Part shown: in pieces, positions 7,631-11,554 of the stretch | Layout of the letters: the number at the start of each line of letters is the position of its first letter | Position numbering within the stretch: the stretch's first letter is position 1 | NCBI GenBank assembly: GCA_002254335.1 | Contig: NIVA01000037.1 | Location: 1-11,554, forward strand | DNA length: 11,554 nt | Origin: Bacteroidetes bacterium 4572_114 | Lineage (GTDB): Bacteria; Bacteroidota; Bacteroidia; Bacteroidales; 4484-276 | Direction of reading: 5' to 3' | The notes under the pieces: model-generated | Told to the model about the DNA's origin: nothing | Databases searched by the model: none | Seen by the model: only the letters and a program-made list of their open reading frames with translations | Made by a program: the position numbers and the translations under genes

Positions 7631-7652
7631 CTACATTAATTCGGTTCAAGGA

Positions 7653-8771
7653 TTAAGGGAATTCTGCCGGACTGCTGAACTCAGGGTTATTCAAAAACCC
7701 CTCATCCCTCAGCGTTTTGATAAATGCCATCAAATCCGATTTCTCCGATGGTGTAAGCTGGATCCCGCCATTGGCAATGTGGTGCATCAACGGGTCTATT
7801 TGGGGTGTATTGATAAGGTCGTGTGAGTAAAATTCTATGACTTCCTCCAGGGTTTCAAAGCGGCCGTCGTGCATGTATGGGCCGGTAAGTTCGATATTGC
7901 GGAGGGTGGTAGCTTTGTAAGCGCCTTTTTCCATAGGGTCGCCGGTAATGAAATAGCGATCGTAGGGATCTGTGAAAACTGAATCCTTGCCGTTGTTGTA
8001 AAATTTATTTGTTGTAAAAAGCGGATTCCCAAAACCTCCGTGGCAATGAAAACAATCAGCACCCTCCTCGGTGGTAAAAAGCACAAAACCACGTAATTCT
8101 TCCGGGCTAAGTTGCACCTCACCAATCATATATTTATCGAATTTTGAGTTGGCCGAGATGAGTGTACGTACAAACTGCGCTATTGCTTTTGCAATCCTGT
8201 CAACTGTAACTTCAGGTGATCCAAATGCTTTTTGAAATAATTCAGGATATCCGGAAATATTTTTAATTGTGTAAACTACCTTTTCGGGAGATGAATCAAA
8301 TTCCGCCGGATCGCTGATCACGCCCAGGACATCTTCCTCGATCGAGCCTACGCTTCCGTTCCATCCAAATTGCCCCGGGTTCCATACAAGGTTTATCATC
8401 GGCAGCATGGCATGGTGTGTCGAATTTCCGGTAACACCAAAAGGGTGTGGCCGGGGGGCGCCAATTTCAAAACTATTTTCCTGGTGGTGGCAGGTCGAGC
8501 AACTCATCAGCGAATCGGGATGTGTGCGGCCATTCAGGCGGCCATCATAAAACAGCAACCTTCCCAGTTCAATGCCTTCCACGGTCATGGGGTTATCGTC
8601 CGGAATGTTGAGTTGTGTGGGAAAACCGTATGGGATATTAATTTCATAAGGTGTAGGCTCATAAGGTTCAGGCTCAGGATCGTTGGTTTTGTTGCAGGAG
8701 ATAATGAAAGCAATGAAAAAAGTGATGAAACAAAAATATACTATAGCCTTTGCCCAAATATGTGTTTTCAT
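7653..8771 (-). CDS. Lipoprotein diheme cytochrome c peroxidase (MauG/MbnH/CcpA superfamily)
   Basis: 372 residues. A membrane-type leader ends in the lipobox IISC with C26, followed by a Pro/Glu-rich linker, so the protein is probably lipid-anchored and periplasmic. Two heme c sites are visible: CSTCH (91-95, followed by another His) and CFHCH (240-244). Further family marks are GRLLFYDGRLN (70-80), GNSTHHAMLPMINL (115-128), FGWNGSVGSIEED (135-147) and TGPYMHDGRFETLEEVI (296-312), in which M300 is the expected distal ligand of one heme, as in peroxidases rather than the Tyr of MauG. The family reduces H2O2 or carries out radical oxidation of a partner protein. The next gene upstream on the same strand is an MbnP-like remnant, which suggests an MbnH-like role. 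Start ATG at 8771; no clear promoter was found in the spacer, which fits former cotranscription with that partner. Confidence 0.93.
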   Translation of the reverse strand: MKTHIWAKAIVYFCFITFFIAFIISCNKTNDPEPEPYEPTPYEINIPYGFPTQLNIPDDNPMTVEGIELGRLLFYDGRLNGRTHPDSLMSCSTCHHQENSFEIGAPRPHPFGVTGNSTHHAMLPMINLVWNPGQFGWNGSVGSIEEDVLGVISDPAEFDSSPEKVVYTIKNISGYPELFQKAFGSPEVTVDRIAKAIAQFVRTLISANSKFDKYMIGEVQLSPEELRGFVLFTTEEGADCFHCHGGFGNPLFTTNKFYNNGKDSVFTDPYDRYFITGDPMEKGAYKATTLRNIELTGPYMHDGRFETLEEVIEFYSHDLINTPQIDPLMHHIANGGIQLTPSEKSDLMAFIKTLRDEGFLNNPEFSSPAEFP

Positions 8772-8832
8772 TTTATGAGATTATTTTTCTTTTGTGCCCA
8801 TTGTTTTTTGTTTGAAATAAATCATTTGTTGC

Positions 8833-8851
8833 ACAACTCCTACGGAGTTGT
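8833..8851. repeat. Short perfect hairpin ACAACTCC-TAC-GGAGTTGT
   Basis: 8-bp perfect stem (8833-8840 with 8844-8851) and a TAC loop, about 60 bp upstream of the peroxidase start codon. It has the same short-stem, 3-nt-loop style as the palindromes at 8877-8935 and 8961-8977. Together they form a REP-like cluster within the 413-bp gene-free spacer 8772-9184. Confidence 0.65.
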
Positions 8852-8876
8852 TAAATCCTCTTAACCTTTCATTTAA

Positions 8877-8935
8877 CTACAATACCTAAACTCATACTGA
8901 GTTTTTTCAACCCGGTACGGGTTGAGGTATTGTAG
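8877..8935. repeat. Three-way-junction palindrome
   Basis: A 59-bp element that folds with nearly every base paired. The outer stem is CTACAATACCT (8877-8887) with AGGTATTGTAG (8925-8935), 11 perfect pairs. Inside are two perfect 7-bp hairpins, AAACTCA-TAC-TGAGTTT (8888-8904) and CAACCCG-GTA-CGGGTTG (8908-8924), separated by TTT. No junction bases are left over apart from this TTT linker. It may act as structured DNA or RNA; it has no coding potential. Confidence 0.75.
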
Positions 8936-8960
8936 TACGATGCATTTTCGGTTGATTTAA

Positions 8961-8977
8961 AAACCCGGTGCGGGTTT
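8961..8977. repeat. Short perfect hairpin AAACCCG-GTG-CGGGTTT
   Basis: 7-bp perfect stem with a GTG loop. Its CCCG/CGGG core is nearly the same as the second arm (CAACCCG-GTA-CGGGTTG) of the element at 8877-8935, so the two are related copies. Downstream, 8978-9092 is AT-rich with nothing recognised. Confidence 0.65.
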
Positions 8978-9092
8978 CGCTAATATAATAGAAACCACTG
9001 CCATAATTAAGTAAAGCAAATAATTCATGAAGCATTGTATAACTAGATGATAGCAACAATAATACATATTCCCCGTGATCTTTTTTTCACCA

Positions 9093-9203
9093 CTCCAACA
9101 CTTCATTACTCCTTCGACCGAAGGGAGTACGTATGGACACTTCATTACTCCAACACTCCAATTCTCCAACACTCCAATTCTCCACTACTCCAACACTCCA
9201 CTA
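9093..9203. repeat. 8-bp tandem repeat array (CTCCAACA/CTCCAATT), with an insert
   Basis: Eight consecutive 8-bp units occupy 9140-9203: CTTCATTA, CTCCAACA, CTCCAATT, CTCCAACA, CTCCAATT, CTCCACTA, CTCCAACA, CTCCACTA. Another CTCCAACA-CTTCATTA-CTCC stretch lies at 9093-9112, separated from the main array by 27 bp (9113-9139). The array's right end (9185-9203) overlaps the last codons and stop (9185-9187) of the MbnP-like pseudogene. The unit is not a multiple of three, so copy changes would shift any frame crossing it. Confidence 0.8.
9107..9129. repeat. Hairpin interrupting the 8-bp repeat array
   Basis: TACTCCTTC (9107-9115) pairs with GAAGGGAGTA (9120-9129) through a GACC loop, with one bulged G. 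The left arm uses the last repeat unit before the break, and the hairpin occupies the start of the 27-bp interruption. Confidence 0.5.
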
Positions 9204-9874
9204 AAAACATCCTCCCCGCCATTCTCACACCCCATCTTCATGGCATCCTGGTTTTGCATAATATCACCGCCCCAAACATCATGATTATAAATGTGTGGGT
9301 TTTGAAACCAGTTTTCAACATTCATCCTTATTTCAAAGTTGATTGTATCGTTATCTGCAATGGTGAATGATGATCCGGGCAATTCCACCTCAAAATAATT
9401 CTGGATGAAACCGGTAATGGAGTCGGGGATGACGATACCGCCAGCATAGATTTGTCCGATCCCCAGATGAAAATCAAATGGTTTTACCATCCCATCATCG
9501 GCCAGCCATTTGCCGTTGAGTTTCATGTAGTGGTAGCCCCCACCTAACAACTCCGGCCAAAACATGTCCCGCTCAGGCGGGTTTAAAAACATCAACGACT
9601 GGTTTTTTTCTTCAGAAATCCCAAATGTAAAACTTATCTTTTCATAATCCCCCGGTTCGATGGGATCGTAAACCTGCCAGGTTTGTGTGCTTTCAATATC
9701 CGTGTCAACATAATGGATGTCTTTCCATTCATCAATTATTTGTACACTGCCATCGGCCCGGTGCAATTTTACATCCGAAATAAAATACTGGATTTCTTAG
9801 GGGGATCATCTGTTTTGTGGCATGAAAAAAAAAGGCAGAAAGAAATGAATAACAAAAAGTAGCAATTCTTACAT
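9185..9874 (-). pseudogene. Broken MbnP-like lipoprotein gene (copper-binding MbnP family)
   Basis: The main open frame (from the TAA at 9799-9797 down to 9185) encodes EIQYFISDVKLHRADG, then DMFWPELLGGGYHYMKLNG, FHLG, and DIMQNQDAMKMGCENGGEDV near the C-terminus: the body of an MbnP-like domain. It has no usable start after its upstream in-frame TAA; the only possible starts are TTG codons inside the domain. In another frame just upstream I read a lipoprotein leader, LLFISFCLFFSCHKTDDPPK, with the lipobox Cys codon at 9822-9820. Its probable ATG (9874-9872) is separated from the next codon by one extra T. Intact relatives have about 40 residues between the lipobox and QYFISDVKL; only about 8 remain, out of frame. 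I infer an internal deletion plus a start-codon frameshift. It sits upstream of the diheme peroxidase on the same strand, its usual partner. Confidence 0.72.
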
Positions 9875-9931
9875 CGAAATAGAGGGTTCCTATAGGTTGG
9901 CTTCATTATTAATAACTATTGCAAGATGATT

Positions 9932-10384
9932 TTACCAGGTTTGAATTTTTACGATTTCATCAAGATATAAGGTTGTGATACCTGAAATCTTTAGTTTTTT
10001 GTCGTTGGTCAAAAAGAAATTGCAGGATTGGTTTATGGCAGTTGCAAGTTGAATGGAGTCAGGTGTTTTAATGTTATACTTTGCCCTAATTTCAGCAGCA
10101 GCCTTTGCAATCTTCAAATCCAGGTCCAAAATGATTATTGTTTCTGATTCAGATAGAATTGTTTCGTACTGTTTGATAAGCTCAAATTGACCCAACCTAA
10201 AAGGTAGTACCATAATTTCCATAAATGTTATGGAAGAAGTAACAAAATCAACCTCTTCCCTAACATTCAATTTGAAAAGATTTGAAAGGAAATCCTGATA
10301 TTTTACGTTTCCTTCAATATAGTATATTATCGGGGCAGTATCCAGGAATATCTTTGCCCCATGCAGTTTGTCTATTAATCCCAT
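9932..10384 (-). CDS. vapC: VapC-type PIN-domain toxin (putative RNase)
   Basis: 150 residues, a normal PIN-domain length. The acidic active-site set is present: D15 in IFLDTAPIIYYIEG, E56 in SITFMEIMVLP, D109 in KTPDSIQLATA, and N127/D128 in FFLTNDKKLK. PIN toxins of this family cut tRNA or other RNAs with Mg2+ when not held by their antitoxin. The ATG at 10384 overlaps the antitoxin stop by 10 bp (ATGGGATTAA), which points to translational coupling. The nearest downstream gene is the MbnP-like remnant. The actual RNA target cannot be predicted. Confidence 0.92.
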   Translation of the reverse strand: MGLIDKLHGAKIFLDTAPIIYYIEGNVKYQDFLSNLFKLNVREEVDFVTSSITFMEIMVLPFRLGQFELIKQYETILSESETIIILDLDLKIAKAAAEIRAKYNIKTPDSIQLATAINQSCNFFLTNDKKLKISGITTLYLDEIVKIQTW

Positions 10385-10593
10385 TGCCGTTCATTTTCAA
10401 TGAAAGAATCCACATTTACATTTTTCCAAATACCAGAACCCAAACCACTTAAGTCTGTAATAAGATGTCTTTTCTTTTCGACTTGCTTTCTATCGATCAT
10501 CTTCTTGATCATTGAAATAAGAAGTATCTTGGATTGATCGTTGAGAGGTGAAATTTGATCAATAAGTTCGTTTATTCTAAGTGTAGTTTCCAT
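10375..10593 (-). CDS. Antitoxin of the PIN-domain toxin
   Basis: 72 residues, first gene of the toxin-antitoxin pair. The N-terminal two thirds is helical (INELIDQISPLNDQSKILLI). The tail, LSGLGSGIWKNVNVDSFIEN then ERQWD, matches the L-G-IW-..D-...R-W pattern of VapB-like antitoxins that wrap around a PIN toxin. It belongs to the all-helical Bacteroidota type rather than the AbrB type, and the DNA-binding mode is not evident. The gene lies under its own promoter, with a very short leader, and overlaps the toxin start. Confidence 0.88.
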   Translation of the reverse strand: METTLRINELIDQISPLNDQSKILLISMIKKMIDRKQVEKKRHLITDLSGLGSGIWKNVNVDSFIENERQWD

Positions 10594-10607
10594 ATTTTTA
10601 TTTTTTT

Positions 10608-10636
10608 CAAAATTAGTAAAAAACTTAAAACTTCAA
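10608..10636 (-). promoter_or_regulatory. Promoter of the toxin-antitoxin operon
   Basis: On the minus strand TTG (10636-10634), an 18-nt spacer and TAATTTTG (10615-10608) match the Bacteroidota consensus. The predicted start is about 8 nt before the antitoxin ATG at 10593, so the mRNA is almost leaderless. Confidence 0.5.
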
Positions 10637-10680
10637 TTAGCATTTCACTAAAAACGACCTGTGTCTATAAATATTTTTCG

Positions 10681-10688
10681 TATCTTTA
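10681..10688 (+). promoter_or_regulatory. Weak candidate -7 box for the Asp-box protein gene
   Basis: TATCTTTA matches TAnnTTTG at 7 of 8 positions and is followed by TCCC, as often at Bacteroidota starts. No good TTG is at -33. If used, the MITE-like copy at 10744-10876 would lie in the leader, as proposed for copy 1. Confidence 0.25.
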
Positions 10689-10743
10689 TCCCATTAAAAA
10701 ACAATGTTACTGCGAATTTAGTGGAAATTTACAAATGCAAATT

Positions 10744-10876
10744 GGGTCCGGTCTAAAAAGCTGTCAGACAGTTATCTTCTAAAATACACATTGAAGTTTT
10801 AGCATTATACGTCTGATTTTTAACCTAAACTGTCAGACAGCTATTCAACTAAATGTTTGCTTTTTAGATTTAACTC
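10744..10876 (-). mobile_element. MITE-like palindromic element, copy 2 (inverted)
   Basis: A 133-bp reverse-orientation copy of the element at 3127-3258. Left end GGGTCCGGTCTAAAAAGC; the reverse complement of the right end is GAGTTAAATCTAAAAAGC. The internal arms are AGCTGTCAGACAGTT (10759-10773) and AACTGTCAGACAGCT (10828-10842), pairing at 14 of 15 positions. The central GAC-R-TATAAT-R-CT block is also conserved. It is flanked by ATT at 10741-10743 and 10877-10879. It ends 14 bp before the ATG of the next gene, exactly the distance seen for copy 1 and the kinase gene. Confidence 0.7.
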
Positions 10877-10890
10877 ATTCAAACAAAGCT

Positions 10891-11554
10891 ATGAAAAAAT
10901 TAGAATTTACTGTCGTAATTATGCTGATGGCCGCAATGGCCGCCGGCCAAATAAGGCAAACCGTTAAACCGGGGTTGAAATCAGTACCTCCCCCAAACAA
11001 TCAGTTAATTGAAAAAGGGCCTTTAAATACTGCCTTCCTTACCTTAAAAAATCCTGTTGACCGCCCTGTCCCCAAAAAATCGAAAAGCAGCGATTTTGTT
11101 AATATCATTTCCATTGGTACTTCTGGCAATGCCGGGGGTTATGGGTATGCCGGGGGGCAGCGCACTTTGGTATGGGCCGATCAAAACCTGAATACTGTAA
11201 CTAACTTTCACAGGTTGGGCGGTGTATCTATGGGCAGTGTCAGTGATATGGGCTATGATATTTCTAAAGATGGTGGGTTGAACTGGGAAAATCAGATCTT
11301 GGTTTGCGAAGCACAAGGTAGCGGAGGTTATGGGGAAAACGCCCGTTATCCCAATCACTGTATTTTTAACCCTGCCGGAAACACCGACCCTGAAAATGCT
11401 TACGTGGCTTTTTTTGCTGCTATGTTTAACAATGAAAGTTCCACTTCACTTTGGGGAGATTATTTGCATGGAAGGGCAAAAATTGGCGATCAATCAGATA
11501 CCACCCGTACAATCATTCACTCAGATATAACTGCTGGCTTATACTTCGACAGGA
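10891..11554 (+). CDS. Secreted Asp-box (BNR-like) protein, 5' part
   Basis: I translated from ATG at 10891; the frame is open to the right edge (221 codons). Residues 1-20 form a signal peptide (MKKLEFTVVIMLMAAMAAGQ). After a Pro/Lys-rich linker a globular region follows with an Asp-box, SKDGGLNWEN (125-134), the S-x-D-x-G-x-x-W turn found in sialidase and other BNR beta-propellers. Tyr- and Gly-rich stretches (GGYGYAGG, GSGGYGENARYP) surround it. The family is not identified; it is likely an exported propeller protein, possibly with a type IX sorting domain beyond the window. One Asp-box does not establish glycosidase activity. The MITE-like element ends 14 bp upstream. Confidence 0.82.
   Translation, partial: MKKLEFTVVIMLMAAMAAGQIRQTVKPGLKSVPPPNNQLIEKGPLNTAFLTLKNPVDRPVPKKSKSSDFVNIISIGTSGNAGGYGYAGGQRTLVWADQNLNTVTNFHRLGGVSMGSVSDMGYDISKDGGLNWENQILVCEAQGSGGYGENARYPNHCIFNPAGNTDPENAYVAFFAAMFNNESSTSLWGDYLHGRAKIGDQSDTTRTIIHSDITAGLYFDR

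Noticed and set aside
8370..8864. 164-codon plus-strand ORF antisense to the peroxidase
   Set aside because: It is the shadow of a gene with two CxxCH heme sites and a lipobox; the antisense product has no recognisable features.
8957..9172. 71-codon minus-strand ORF in the mbnPH spacer
   Set aside because: It is a read-through of the 8-bp repeat and of a short palindrome; low-complexity Cys/Tyr/Leu-rich product with no plausible domain.
9047..9370. Plus-strand ORFs over the repeat array (9047-9370 and 9075-9284)
   Set aside because: They are translations of the 8-bp repeat (runs of TPTLQFSNTPILH type) and antisense to the MbnP-like remnant, which has clear family motifs.
10555..10782. 75-codon plus-strand ORF across the toxin-antitoxin promoter
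   Set aside because: Lys/Phe/Ile-rich translation of AT-rich intergenic DNA that overlaps the antitoxin start and the MITE-like end.
11044..11358. 104-codon minus-strand ORF at the right end
   Set aside because: Antisense to the secreted Asp-box protein, whose frame has a signal peptide and Asp-box and stays open for 221 codons.

Overview
The window reads as chromosome of a Bacteroidota member, probably a free-living or metagenomic Bacteroidales/Marinilabiliales-like lineage. The clues are the TTG/TAnnTTTG promoter style of this phylum, an AT-rich but not extreme base composition, a two-component-propeller sensor kinase, secreted FG-GAP and Asp-box proteins of the kind usually exported by type IX secretion, an MbnP-like/diheme-peroxidase pair, and near absence of Shine-Dalgarno sequences. 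No rRNA, tRNA, CRISPR array, intact transposase or phage gene was seen.

Layout. 1-719 (-): 5' part of a secreted FG-GAP repeat protein. 720-1169: divergent promoter region with a long, structured leader in front of a DEAD-box RNA helicase with a DbpA-type RNA-binding tail (1170-2903, +). 2904-3272: gene-free; it holds helicase-distal hairpins, a good promoter and a 132-bp MITE-like palindromic element. 3273-6521 (+): a 1082-residue sensor histidine kinase with a periplasmic beta-propeller sensor. Then a convergent minus-strand block: DUF1287 exported protein (6574-7158), a small antitoxin-like protein (7348-7599), a lipoprotein diheme cytochrome c peroxidase of the MauG/MbnH type (7653-8771), a 413-bp gene-free spacer packed with hairpins and 8-bp tandem repeats (8772-9184), a broken MbnP-like lipoprotein gene (9185-9874), and a VapC-type PIN toxin with its overlapping antitoxin (9932-10593). 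10594-10890 is gene-free and holds the antitoxin promoter and a second, inverted copy of the MITE-like element. 10891-11554 (+) is the 5' part of a secreted Asp-box protein.

How it fits together. The diheme peroxidase and the MbnP-like gene would form a two-gene copper/metalloprotein-maturation unit (MbnPH-like), but the MbnP partner looks decayed: its lipoprotein signal peptide survives in another frame, about 40 codons of the N-terminal domain are missing, and its last codons lie inside an 8-bp tandem repeat. The two MITE-like copies sit in opposite orientation immediately upstream of two plus-strand genes and bracket the 7.5-kb block between them. The most unusual content is in the non-coding DNA: the MITE-like pair, a three-way-junction palindrome inside the mbnPH spacer, an 8-bp minisatellite family seen at two places, and a possible pseudoknotted leader of the helicase.
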